In this document: piece after piece, positions 51,191-60,164 of the stretch | How positions within the stretch are numbered: the first letter of the stretch is position 1 | Layout: each line of letters begins with the position of its first letter | Source: Pseudoalteromonas rubra | Lineage (GTDB): Bacteria > Pseudomonadota > Gammaproteobacteria > Enterobacterales > Alteromonadaceae | Direction: 5' to 3' | Length of the DNA: 64,000 nt | Assembly: GCF_005886805.2 (NCBI RefSeq) | Contig: NZ_CP045429.1 | Location: forward strand, 1,644,501-1,708,500 | The notes under the pieces: generated by a model | The model's input: only the letters and a program-made list of their open reading frames with translations | Databases searched by the model: none | What the model was told of the DNA's origin: nothing | Position numbers and translations under genes: made by a program

Positions 51191-52765
51191 ATGTCAATAT
51201 CGTTAATGATGATGCTCGCCATCACGCTCAGTTTTGCGCTCAGCGCCTGGTATTGCGGCCGTGCCAGTCGCATCAACAGGCGGTTTGTCAATGTATTGTC
51301 TGGTTGGTTACTGGTTTTATTGATCACGGCCGTCGCCGGGCAGGGCGTTGAGACCCTTTTTCTCTCTGAAAGTACGCTTACGCAGTGGATACATGTGACG
51401 TCGCTGGGCCTGATCATGTTTGCCCTGGTGGTGTTTATGGCCATTATTCTGATGCGCTTTTCTCTCAATTACATGGCCGGTGAGCCGCGCCTGGGCGTTT
51501 ACTGGCGCTGGTTACTGGGCACGCTTGCGGCTGTCTCATTGGTGGTGATGAGTAATCATTTGCTCTTGCTGCTGCTGGGCTGGACTGTGATTAGTCTGGC
51601 GCTTCACCAGTTATTACTTTTCTATCCCGAGCGTCCCCGAGCTGCACTGGGGGCACATAAAAAGTTTATTCTGGCCCGCCTGGCTGAGCTGGCGTTGCTG
51701 ATTGCCGTGCTGTGCTTGTACCAGGCGCACGGTACCTTTTTGCTGACCGAGATTCTGGCACATTATCAGGCTCCTAACCCTGACGTCAGTGTTTACACCC
51801 AGATTGCCGCAGTCATGCTGGTAATAGTCGCACTGATGAAATGTGCGCAGCTGCCGGTGCACGGCTGGCTAATGCAGGTGGTCGAAGCCCCTACGCCAGT
51901 CAGTGCTTTATTACATGCGGGTGTTATCAATCTGGGTGGTTTTTTAATGATAGTGTTTGCGCCTGTGGTGATGCAGGTTGCTGCCGCTCAGTGGTTGCTG
52001 TTACTGGCAGGCGGTCTGACAACGGTACTGGCGGCGCTGATCATGACAACCCGGGTAAGCGTTAAAGTGCGGCTTGCCTGGTCGACCAGTGCACAGATGG
52101 GTTTGATGCTGGTTGAGTGTGCACTGGGATTATATGAATTGGCATTGCTACATTTATTAGCGCATTCAGCATACAAAGCGCATGCTTTTCTTAATTCCGG
52201 GCACGCGGTTCGGGATAACCTGCAAGCACGTCTGGCGGTCCCTGTTACGCCGTCTCGGGCACGCTGGCTGGGTGCGGCATTGCTGAGTATGAGTCTGGTT
52301 GCCATGACGTATTGGTTCGTGGGGCAGGGCACAGCGCTGAGTATGTGGGTCTTGCTGGCAATGTCATTTACGCTGCTCCTGGCACAGCGCAGCAGTGCGC
52401 ATCATAGCCTACCCTGGGCAGGTGTGCTGGCGTTCTGTGTCGTGTTGTTGACCAGCTATGCTGCTATGAAAACGCTGCTTGCTCATACTGTGTTTGCTGA
52501 AGTATCTCTGCATGAAACTCCTCTGAGTGCAGCCGATAGTGTGGTGATGATGTTGTTTGTCAGCTTGTTTGTATTGAACTGGTTATTGACCTACAAGACT
52601 GCGCACCCTGGGGTGCAGAGGCTATCAGTGGTGCTGTTTGCTGGTTTGTATCTGGATGAGTGGTGGACCCGTCTGACACTAAAAATCTGGCCCGTGAAGC
52701 TACCTGCCCCTGTTAAAGCGCAGCGTACGGCCAAGCGCCCGTATGGATTAATTCAGGAGTCTTAA
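51191..52765 (+). CDS. dabB: Inorganic carbon transporter membrane subunit DabB
   Basis: A 524-residue membrane protein of the NuoL/MrpA proton-translocating family with about 13-14 segments. Diagnostic are LPVHGWLMQVVEAPTPVSALLHAG (about 220-243) and the charged residues of the half-channels. Without other complex I genes and directly before dabA, it is DabB, which couples proton flow to CO2 hydration by DabA. It ends 1 base before dabA. Confidence 0.9.
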   Translation: MSISLMMMLAITLSFALSAWYCGRASRINRRFVNVLSGWLLVLLITAVAGQGVETLFLSESTLTQWIHVTSLGLIMFALVVFMAIILMRFSLNYMAGEPRLGVYWRWLLGTLAAVSLVVMSNHLLLLLLGWTVISLALHQLLLFYPERPRAALGAHKKFILARLAELALLIAVLCLYQAHGTFLLTEILAHYQAPNPDVSVYTQIAAVMLVIVALMKCAQLPVHGWLMQVVEAPTPVSALLHAGVINLGGFLMIVFAPVVMQVAAAQWLLLLAGGLTTVLAALIMTTRVSVKVRLAWSTSAQMGLMLVECALGLYELALLHLLAHSAYKAHAFLNSGHAVRDNLQARLAVPVTPSRARWLGAALLSMSLVAMTYWFVGQGTALSMWVLLAMSFTLLLAQRSSAHHSLPWAGVLAFCVVLLTSYAAMKTLLAHTVFAEVSLHETPLSAADSVVMMLFVSLFVLNWLLTYKTAHPGVQRLSVVLFAGLYLDEWWTRLTLKIWPVKLPAPVKAQRTAKRPYGLIQES

Positions 52766-52766
52766 G

Positions 52767-55208
52767 ATGGCAAGAGATATTCGCACACTCACCCAACCAC
52801 AACTTAGCGCGATTCAAACCGCTTGTCTGAAGCTTGCACCCAGCTGGCCGCTGGACCAGATGATAGCGGTCAGTCCATACTGGCCAATGCGTGATGAGCC
52901 AATTGAGCAGGTCAGTGCCCGGCTCAGTGCGCTGGCTGGCATTTCGATGTTGATGCCAGCCAGTGACTATCTGGATTGGTATCGCCGTGGCCTTATCACC
53001 GAGCAGGCCCTGCAAACGGCACTGGCGGAATCAGGGCTTGGGATCAGTCAGGGGGAGCTGGTTCAGGCACTCGAGCGGATACCGGAGCAGGTGCCATGGC
53101 AGCCGTTGTCGGGGTTGCTGGACGAGCACAGAGCGCGTCACAAAATGGCTTGGCGCGATGAGATAACACATCAGATCAGTCAGTTTTGTGCGGCGCATTT
53201 TCAGCAGGCTCAGCCCATGTTACACAGCAACGAAAAGCCTGATCTTTATGCCCACTGGCTGGCGGTGAGTCAGCGTGATAGGGGACTCAGCATTGTGCTG
53301 GATGAGCCCGACCTGCACCGCTATTTTGCGCAGTTACCGGATGACCCGCATGCTTTGATAGCGCAGGCATTAGACACCTTTGGTATACAAAATGAACAGG
53401 TTGAGTTATACGCACATGCGATGTTGCTGGATATCAGTGGGTGGGGAGCCTGGGTCGCCTACCTACGCTGGCAAGGTGAACTCAGCAATACGCCACAGGA
53501 TCAGACGCTGGAGCTGCTGGCAATTCGGATGGCCTGGGAGCTGGTGTTGTGGCGTTATCAAGAATCACAGTTTCCTGGCTTCTTTGCAACTTTGACGCAT
53601 GCATGGAAGCAATCGATGGCACGGTTGACGGATTTGCCTGTGCAACATCAAACACAACAAAAACCGCTGTGGATCTGGGCCAGAGCGGCTGAGCTGAGTT
53701 ACCAGCAGCAGCTACACAGCATGTTGAGCCGCCCGGTAAATTTATCGGCACGTGCCATTCAGTGTCAGGTTGCATTTTGTATCGATGTGCGCTCCGAAGT
53801 TTATCGTCGGGCACTGGAAGGTCAAAGCGATGCCATACAGACTATGGGGTTTGCGGGCTTTTTTGGCTTACCCATTTCATACCAGCCACAACAGGCTGAT
53901 GTAAGCCGCCCTCAGTGCCCAGGCTTGTTGATGCCCAGTCTGGTGGCCTCTCATGCGCAAACAGACAAGCATGGTGCCGCCTCGCTAAACGCCGGTGCTC
54001 GTTGGCAGGCATTTTCGAAGTCGGCCACGGCGTCATTTTCCATGGTGGAGTCGGCTGGGTGGATAGATACATTTAAATTGCTGAAAAAAGCGTTTTTTGC
54101 CTCTGAGCAAGTGCATCCAGTCGACAAGTTATCAAACAGTCAGAGCTGGTCGTTGACGCAAAATGGCGAGGAGTTAAGCGCACAGCAAAAGGCTGAACTG
54201 GCTGCTGGCGTATTGCATGCGATGGGGTTTGAGCAATTCGCTCCTACCGTACTACTGGTTGGCCATGGCAGCCACTCTACCAACAACTTACAGGAAGCCG
54301 GGCTTGGATGCGGCGCATGTGGTGGACAAAGTGGTGAAGTCAATGTCAAAGTGCTGGCTTGGTTACTGAATGATAAGGCGGTACGAGCTGCATTACCTGA
54401 ACTTGGGGTTGAGATCCCTGAGCAAACCCGGTTTATTGCGGCACTGCATAATACCACTACAGACCACATTCGCTGTTACGGCGAAAAACCCGATGCTCAG
54501 ATAGAATCCTGGCTGTCGAGCGCAACGGCTGTGGCACAAAAAGAGCGTGCGGCAAAGCTGGATACACAGCTGGCTGACTTTGATCGAGAAGCGCTGGATC
54601 AGGCTTTGATAGCCCGTAGCCTGGATTGGTCTCAGACTCGCCCGGAGTGGGGGCTGGCCAATAATGCTGCATTTGTTGTGGCACCTCGTGACTGGACCCG
54701 GGGAGTTGATCTGCAGGGGCGCAGCTTTTTACATGATTATCAATGGCAGCATGATACTGATTTTAAGGTGCTCGAAACTATCATGACCGCACCTATGCTG
54801 GTAACCCATTGGATCAACATGCAGTACAACGCCTCGACCACAGATAATCTGCATTTTGGTAGTGGCAATAAAGTGTTACATAACGCGGTCGGCGGCAATA
54901 TTGGTGTTTTTGAGGGCAATGGCGGAGATCTCAGAACAGGCCTTGCGATGCAGTCGTTACATAACGGACATGACTGGATGCACCAGGTACAACGATTGTC
55001 CGTTTATCTGGCAGCACCTAAATCGGCAATTAAAGATATTGCATCTCGCCACGAAGTGGTTCAGCAGTTGATCGATAACGAATGGTTGTACGTATTTCAG
55101 TGGCAATCGTCGGGCGAGATAAGTCGTTTTTTCCAGCAGCGCTGGTGGCCTGTGTCTGCGCCCGCAGACAGACAAGGTGAAGAACAGAAAATAGTACAGT
55201 GTCTTTGA
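52767..55208 (+). CDS. dabA: Inorganic carbon transporter subunit DabA (DUF2309)
   Basis: An 813-residue DUF2309 protein, the soluble zinc subunit of the DAB system that hydrates CO2 to bicarbonate unidirectionally using the proton motive force. The carbonic-anhydrase-like zinc site is intact: Cys338 and Asp340 in FCIDVRSE, His500 in VGHGSHSTNN and Cys515 in LGCGACGG. The spacings (2 and 15) equal those I recall for Halothiobacillus DabA (C351/D353, H524/C539). AGGAG precedes the start and a strong terminator follows. In a heterotroph it would feed anaplerotic carboxylations at low CO2. Confidence 0.93.
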   Translation: MARDIRTLTQPQLSAIQTACLKLAPSWPLDQMIAVSPYWPMRDEPIEQVSARLSALAGISMLMPASDYLDWYRRGLITEQALQTALAESGLGISQGELVQALERIPEQVPWQPLSGLLDEHRARHKMAWRDEITHQISQFCAAHFQQAQPMLHSNEKPDLYAHWLAVSQRDRGLSIVLDEPDLHRYFAQLPDDPHALIAQALDTFGIQNEQVELYAHAMLLDISGWGAWVAYLRWQGELSNTPQDQTLELLAIRMAWELVLWRYQESQFPGFFATLTHAWKQSMARLTDLPVQHQTQQKPLWIWARAAELSYQQQLHSMLSRPVNLSARAIQCQVAFCIDVRSEVYRRALEGQSDAIQTMGFAGFFGLPISYQPQQADVSRPQCPGLLMPSLVASHAQTDKHGAASLNAGARWQAFSKSATASFSMVESAGWIDTFKLLKKAFFASEQVHPVDKLSNSQSWSLTQNGEELSAQQKAELAAGVLHAMGFEQFAPTVLLVGHGSHSTNNLQEAGLGCGACGGQSGEVNVKVLAWLLNDKAVRAALPELGVEIPEQTRFIAALHNTTTDHIRCYGEKPDAQIESWLSSATAVAQKERAAKLDTQLADFDREALDQALIARSLDWSQTRPEWGLANNAAFVVAPRDWTRGVDLQGRSFLHDYQWQHDTDFKVLETIMTAPMLVTHWINMQYNASTTDNLHFGSGNKVLHNAVGGNIGVFEGNGGDLRTGLAMQSLHNGHDWMHQVQRLSVYLAAPKSAIKDIASRHEVVQQLIDNEWLYVFQWQSSGEISRFFQQRWWPVSAPADRQGEEQKIVQCL

Positions 55209-55250
55209 CTTCTGGTGTGCATGATACCAGAACAAAGCTGTGGGGCACGA

Positions 55251-55281
55251 AGCGGCAACCTCCGGGTTGCCGCTTTTTTTA
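55251..55281 (+). terminator. Rho-independent terminator of dabBA
   Basis: A perfect 10-bp stem, AGCGGCAACC (55251-55260) and GGTTGCCGCT (55265-55274), a 4-base loop and a run of Ts. Confidence 0.93.
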
Positions 55282-55400
55282 TTGTCAATCGCCTTGGTAT
55301 ATTTGCCTGAGTCTGCCAGAGTTAAGAGTACCTGTGTTAATGTCAGCATGGGCAGAAGGAATGAATGCGAGTGGCATCAGCACATAATTTGGGAGTGAGC

Positions 55401-55622
55401 ATGTCGGGAGATATCGTTAAAATTCAGGCCGGGCACTGGTTAGAAACACAGCGAAAACTCAAAGCACTTAGCGATAAAATGGCTGAACTGGAGCCTTTGG
55501 TACTTGAAGCGGTTGAGCTACTCAACTCCGATAATTGCAACCCTGATATTGAGGAACGCCGGGCACTGGCACAGCAATTAAAAGCCGTGTTATTTAAAGA
55601 TATGCCTGCCGCTGAGAGGTGA
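55401..55622 (+). CDS. Small helical protein of unknown function
   Basis: A 73-residue acidic, helix-forming protein (ETQRKLKALSDKMAELEPLVLEAVELLN, then EERRALAQQLKAVLF). No cysteine, signal or known motif. GGGAG lies 6 bases before ATG 55401, and the frame opens earlier at 55365. The strong heptad-like Leu pattern suggests a coiled-coil dimer. Family not recognised. Confidence 0.6.
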   Translation: MSGDIVKIQAGHWLETQRKLKALSDKMAELEPLVLEAVELLNSDNCNPDIEERRALAQQLKAVLFKDMPAAER

Positions 55623-56019
55623 GCTGCGAAAGAAGCGCGGCGATTACGCATCTTTTTAAGTTTGGATAAGGCTGACAGGGTTTCTCTGGTCAGCCATAAA
55701 CCCGTCATTTATTGGTCTGTGCGGCGTCGGTTGCCTGATTAGGCTCAGGCCCGAAATACTGCCATTCTAATTCAAATTGCAGTGTTCCTCGTTCAATCGA
55801 AACATTTTGTCACTTCAACTATCATTTATTTAACAGAAGCATAGCCAAAAAATATCGTATTGTGTGTGCGGCTGAGGTGTGCCTATAAAAGGAATTTGCG
55901 ATCTCCTCTATGAATGACGTCATTATGTCAGAATAAAAGGGATTTCAGGTGGGTATAGGTCACTATCGCAGTGTTCCCAACACGGGATTTTATTAATAAT
56001 CTAAGGATAAGGTTTTAAA
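55623..56019. other. Intergenic stretch, no gene seen
   Basis: About 400 bases between two small genes. No convincing open frame or operator was found. AAGG about 8 bases before 56020 is the ribosome site of the next gene. Confidence 0.4.
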
Positions 56020-56382
56020 ATGAACAAATTAATTAAAGCAGGACTTGTAGTTGCTTCGACATTCATTGGTGCTCAGGCGATGGCTGCCTCTATGGATTGC
56101 GAAATTGGTGAAGCGCAGTATAACCGTGAGTACGGCGGTTACACCTGTTATACGGTTGAGTTTGGTTCGCAAACTGCCAGCACAACCTATAAAATTGTAT
56201 CGGACAAAGCAGTAAGTAATGTCGTTTGGGATGGCGCTGCTGCCAGCTGTGGTGTGTCTAGCAGCACATCATGTACGGTACAAACTTCTGCAAACACGGT
56301 ACACGCAGCCACTGCTATTATCTTGTTCCAGGATGGTTCATGGGAAAAAGCATGGGCGACTAGCTTGTTTAATAATATCTAA
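56020..56382 (+). CDS. Small secreted cysteine-containing protein
   Basis: A 120-residue precursor with a clean signal peptide (about 23 residues, AQAMA then ASMDC). The mature protein of about 97 residues is Ser/Thr/Tyr-rich and has four cysteines (MDCEIG, YTCYTV, ASCGVS, TSCTVQ), so two disulfides are likely in a beta-rich fold. I do not recognise the family. It forms a monocistronic unit about 190 bases before a binding-protein gene. Confidence 0.65.
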   Translation: MNKLIKAGLVVASTFIGAQAMAASMDCEIGEAQYNREYGGYTCYTVEFGSQTASTTYKIVSDKAVSNVVWDGAAASCGVSSSTSCTVQTSANTVHAATAIILFQDGSWEKAWATSLFNNI

Positions 56383-56569
56383 ACTGGCGCCGTATTGTAT
56401 TTCAGGGCTGCACAGCCGGCCCTGTATTGAGTTTTTACATCACTTCCTTTCTCACAAGCCGCGTCACCTCTGCGTCCTTGCCCTAAATAAAAATCTTCTT
56501 GCGACAAGGTATTGCAGCGTGTGTAAACCCCTCTAAAATAATAAGCATAGAAGGAAATTGGTAGGTGCA

Positions 56570-57316
56570 ATGAACTCATCGCAGTGGCTTATTATTTGTA
56601 GCATTTTGATATCGGCGTTGTCGTTCGGCAAACTTGCAGTAGCTGACGTATTGGATGTTTCCGTTGGCTGGACTAAACCCCCGTATGTGATTGAACAGGG
56701 TGATACTGGCTTCGAACTGGATATGGTAAAGGCCATTTTTGCCTTGCTGGGCCATGACCTGCGGTTTGTGTATGTTCCCTTTGGCCGTTCAGATTCACTG
56801 TTGAAAACATACAAAGTCGACGCGGCACTGACCATGAACCGGCGCATGGATCTGGCCGGCGCGGTATTATCTGAGCCTTATATCACCTACCACAATACTG
56901 CCATCAGTTTAAAAAGTCGGAAGTTAATAATACCCAGTATCAGCGCTCTAGAAAATTACGCTGTGATTGGCTTTCAGAATGCTTCTTTGGTACTGGGCAT
57001 GGAGTATCGACTGGCGACTGCCAGCAGCCCTTTGTACATTGAGCTACCCGATCAGCAAAAACAGGTAGAATTGCTGTTGCAGGGGAAAGTAGATGTGGTG
57101 GTTATGGATATCAATATTTTTAATCATCTGAGTAAAGCCGTTGTCGGCCAGGATCAGATGCCCAATGTATCAGTGCACAATTTGTTCCCTGCATCGCCAT
57201 ACCGTATTGCCTTTCGGGACCCAGATCTTAAAGAGGCCTTTAATCTTAAAATGGTGCAGTTTAAACGTAGTGCTGCTTATCAAACGTTGTTGAACAAGTA
57301 CGAATTTCTTCAGTGA
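56570..57316 (+). CDS. Periplasmic solute-binding protein-like (SBP_bac_3)
   Basis: A 248-residue protein with signal peptide (to about LAVAD). The fold signature is that of amino-acid-type binding proteins: VGWTKPPYVIEQGDTGFELDMVKAIFALLGHDLRFVYVPFGR, YKVDAALTMNRR and LLQGKVDVVVMDINIF. No transporter genes are adjacent, so it may serve as a sensor or orphan receptor, as is common in Pseudoalteromonas. ATG 56570 was chosen over TTG 56558, whose spacing to AAGGA would be only 2 bases. Confidence 0.75.
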   Translation: MNSSQWLIICSILISALSFGKLAVADVLDVSVGWTKPPYVIEQGDTGFELDMVKAIFALLGHDLRFVYVPFGRSDSLLKTYKVDAALTMNRRMDLAGAVLSEPYITYHNTAISLKSRKLIIPSISALENYAVIGFQNASLVLGMEYRLATASSPLYIELPDQQKQVELLLQGKVDVVVMDINIFNHLSKAVVGQDQMPNVSVHNLFPASPYRIAFRDPDLKEAFNLKMVQFKRSAAYQTLLNKYEFLQ

Positions 57317-57471
57317 ACTCCAAACCCCCTGTCTCTGTGAACGCGGCTGTCTGATACAGCCACACTGGGTCTTATCTTGCGATTTCACCATTCAAGATGT
57401 CTCTTTTTGTCGTTAAAATGCATTAAGCGACGTGTCAGGGTGAGCTATGATGTGTGCCAAAGGAGTAAAGC

Positions 57472-58422
57472 ATGACAAGAAAACAAGTATATTTTATCGC
57501 TGACGGATTTCAGGCACTGGATTTATTTGGGCCTTTAGATGCGTTTATGGAGACTAACTCCCATGTGTCTCATGCGTATGAATGTAAGCTATTGAGTTTA
57601 GGGGCTGGACCTGTAAAAACTGTTTATGGCCAGCAAGTTCAGGCGGATTATGGCCTCGGAGACGAGTTCGCTCTAGACGACCTGATCATATGTGGGGGCA
57701 ATGGTATGCGCACGTTGTCGCTCAGTGCCAGGCAGGTTGAGAGACTGTCTGAACTGGCGGGCAGAGCTCAGCGCGTTTTCAGTATATGTACCGGCGCATT
57801 CGTGCTCGCCCGGCTTTTTCCACAAAAGGCCTTAACGTTAACTACCCACTGGCGACATTGTGATAGCCTGGCCCGGTTGCATGGCCACTGTACCATTTCA
57901 CCCGATCCGCTCTACATACAGGACAAGCACATCTGGTCGTCAGCCGGTGTACTGTCTGGGGTTGATTTAGCACTTGCTATTGTCCGTGAGGATCACGGTA
58001 ACAGTGTTGCTGCGCAAGTTGCCAAAGATCTGGTGGTTTATTTGCAGCGTTCTGGGAATCAGCGTCAGTATTCAGATGCCCTGGCATTGCAATCGGGTGA
58101 CAGTTTAAAGCTCTCACCACTTATGGAATGGTTAAGTACGCAGCTCAACCAATCTGTTTCTGTTGCCAGGATGGCGGAGTATTGTCACCTCAGCGAGCGA
58201 CAGCTTACCCGTTTGTTTAAACAGCACCTGAACTGTACACCGAGTCATTATTTTAAAGTGCTCAAGCTAAATCATGCCCGAGACCTTTTATCTGAGGAAA
58301 ACATTAGTCTGCGCCATGTGGCCGGTAAGCTGGGGTTTAATAACTACGACAGTTTCAGGCGCGCGTTTATCAGACAGTTTGGGGTAACGCCGTCACACTA
58401 TACTAAAGGAATTAATCGATGA
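57472..58422 (+). CDS. GlxA-type AraC regulator with DJ-1/PfpI domain
   Basis: A 316-residue regulator. Residues 1-170 form a DJ-1/PfpI-like domain with the nucleophile-elbow Cys in SICTGAFVLA and TTHWRH after it. Residues about 210-316 carry two AraC helix-turn-helix motifs (VARMAEYCHLSERQLTRLFKQHL and LRHVAGKLGFNNYDSFRRAFIRQFGVTPSHY). GlxA-like proteins often control amine or methylated amino-acid use. It overlaps the S41 protease gene by ATGA, so the two share a transcript. Confidence 0.88.
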   Translation: MTRKQVYFIADGFQALDLFGPLDAFMETNSHVSHAYECKLLSLGAGPVKTVYGQQVQADYGLGDEFALDDLIICGGNGMRTLSLSARQVERLSELAGRAQRVFSICTGAFVLARLFPQKALTLTTHWRHCDSLARLHGHCTISPDPLYIQDKHIWSSAGVLSGVDLALAIVREDHGNSVAAQVAKDLVVYLQRSGNQRQYSDALALQSGDSLKLSPLMEWLSTQLNQSVSVARMAEYCHLSERQLTRLFKQHLNCTPSHYFKVLKLNHARDLLSEENISLRHVAGKLGFNNYDSFRRAFIRQFGVTPSHYTKGINR

Positions 58423-59693
58423 GCCAGAGGGTGAAAGCGTTACTATTGGGCTGTTGTGCGATGCATGTTACAGCGGCGCCGCTTAATGAAGCAGAGCAAC
58501 AAGCCTGGACCACAGACATTGATTTTTATGCAGAGCAGATGAAAGCCCGGCATATTCACCCATTTCATACGCTGACGGAAGAGGATTTCAAGCACAATAT
58601 TGAAGCACTTAAAGTTGAACTGCCCAGACTGAGTGAAGCTCAGGTTGAAACCCGATTGATGGCAATCAGCCGGGCGATAGGAGACGGGCACAGCAACTAT
58701 TTGATGATGTCGGGACCGCATCAACACTTTCCGTTTCGCTTTAAGTTTTTTGGCGATACTTTGAAAGTGGTAGATGCTACTGCGGAGCATCATGAGTTAA
58801 TCGGTACACAGCTTCATTCAATTAATGGCTTGAGTGTGGCTGAGATGTTCACTCAACTTGCACCTGTGCTCCCAGGCGTGGACAACCAGTTTAGTGAGCA
58901 CAATAGTTTTGAATACTATCTGTCTTTACATAAGTTGCTAGTGGGCCTTGGGATCGTTGAGCAGGGTAGACCGGCCTCATTTCACTTTATTGAGGGCAAG
59001 GGCGCAAAAACCTTACAGGTTTCTCCGGTCAGCATGCGAGAGTTCGGCAAGTTGAGCTCTGCCTACTCGCGTGTGGAACCTAAGTTAACCAAGCAAGATA
59101 TCGGGATGCCCGGGATCACATTGAGCCTGTTAGAAAGTCAAAAAGCAGCCTATTTTGACTTTGCCTCTTATCCAGCGCCTGAGCAGGTAATGTCGCATTG
59201 TGATGCATTGCAAACAACACTTAGGTCGGCTGGCTCACGGTATCTGATCATCGACTTCAGGGGAAATAGCGGCGGGAACTTTTACTCGGGTTTGGCATTA
59301 TCAGCTTGCTTACAGCCTTTGGATCAGATTGACTGGATGCAGGGTGTCTATGTGCTGACGGATGGTGCGACATTTTCTGCCGCAATGTCGAATACGGCCC
59401 AGTTCAGGCAAATTCTAAACGCCCAGGTTGTGGGGACCCCAACCGGAGGCGACCCAAATCATTTTGCGGAAAATAGCCAGTTTTTAATGCCTAACTCTGG
59501 TCGTCGATTCACTTTGTCTAAACGCTACTATCCGTTTATCGCAGAGCAAAGCGATGCTGTGTATCCCGATATTTATATTGAACCGAGCTGGGATGATTAT
59601 CGGCACGGTAAGGATACGGTACTCACTGAGCTGCTGGTGCGATTGAATGGCATGCTGATTACGGGCAAAACCGTGCCAGCATTAGCTGAATAA
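58419..59693 (+). CDS. S41 family peptidase-like secreted protein
   Basis: A 424-residue protein with a short N-terminal signal (LLLGCCAMHVTAAP). The tail-specific protease core is visible: RAIGDGHSNY near 86, LHSINGLSV (PDZ-like) near 132, LIIDFRGNSGGN near 277 and catalytic Ser320 in TDGATFSAAM. VGTPTGGDPN is the last family block. The N-terminal half fits the S41 helical module. It should cut peptides in the periplasm or outside. It is coupled by ATGA to the upstream regulator and ends at a bidirectional terminator. Confidence 0.82.
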   Translation: MSQRVKALLLGCCAMHVTAAPLNEAEQQAWTTDIDFYAEQMKARHIHPFHTLTEEDFKHNIEALKVELPRLSEAQVETRLMAISRAIGDGHSNYLMMSGPHQHFPFRFKFFGDTLKVVDATAEHHELIGTQLHSINGLSVAEMFTQLAPVLPGVDNQFSEHNSFEYYLSLHKLLVGLGIVEQGRPASFHFIEGKGAKTLQVSPVSMREFGKLSSAYSRVEPKLTKQDIGMPGITLSLLESQKAAYFDFASYPAPEQVMSHCDALQTTLRSAGSRYLIIDFRGNSGGNFYSGLALSACLQPLDQIDWMQGVYVLTDGATFSAAMSNTAQFRQILNAQVVGTPTGGDPNHFAENSQFLMPNSGRRFTLSKRYYPFIAEQSDAVYPDIYIEPSWDDYRHGKDTVLTELLVRLNGMLITGKTVPALAE

Positions 59694-59699
59694 AGCAAA

Positions 59700-59735
59700 G
59701 CTCTGTCGCGTACTTAGTTGCGACAGAGCACTTTT
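59700..59735. terminator. Bidirectional terminator between S41 peptidase and RiPP-like gene
   Basis: A perfect 10-bp stem, GCTCTGTCGC (59700-59709) and GCGACAGAGC (59720-59729), with short T-rich tails on both strands. It lies between a plus-strand gene and the minus-strand small gene at 59754-59915. Confidence 0.75.
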
Positions 59736-59753
59736 GCGCGACGAGCTACGTGG

Positions 59754-59915
59754 TTATGAGCAGATAAAGCGGCTATGGCATAAAGAAGTGGCACAGGCAT
59801 AAAGCACAGTCGGACTCCAGGTGCCACCAGCAATGTGTGGTGTTTCTGCCTGTTGAATTTGCTTAGCGTTTGTTGAGAGGTGTTTAATTGATGTTTTTTT
59901 CAGCGTAAGTTTCAT
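59754..59915 (-). CDS. Putative RiPP precursor (GG-leader, lanthipeptide-like)
   Basis: A 53-residue peptide gene. It starts at ATG 59915 with AAGGA 7 bases ahead and ends with TAA at 59754-59756. The leader (1-31) is Lys-rich at the start (MKLTLKKTSIKHLS) and ends in TPHIAGG, the TPxIAGG-type processing site of class I lanthipeptide and Bacteroidales-type GG leaders. The core (32-53) holds three Cys (41, 46, 52), Ser/Thr at 32, 34, 36, 43, 44, 48 and 53, and Trp33, which fits thioether rings. A terminator lies downstream in convergent position. No dehydratase, cyclase or peptidase-transporter is in the window, so maturation enzymes must be elsewhere if it is active. Confidence 0.7.
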   Translation of the reverse strand: MKLTLKKTSIKHLSTNAKQIQQAETPHIAGGTWSPTVLYACATSLCHSRFICS

Positions 59916-60164
59916 TGTTCATTCCTTTAGTTGTTACGTTCACCTGATTGAACGCGCACTTAATGTACAGCACAAGTAGTCTGGTTACATCTTTTTTCCA
60001 TTAATTTTTAATTAACCTTTCTTTGCGTTTTTTCTCTAATGTTATGATTTAGAATGACATAAATAAATGTTTCAAAATTTAATTTGTTAAATTTATTTTT
60101 TATTTATGTGAAATTTTTTTGTGGGTGTCAGGTCTCTTTGTAAGAATTCAAAAGGAGATACAAC

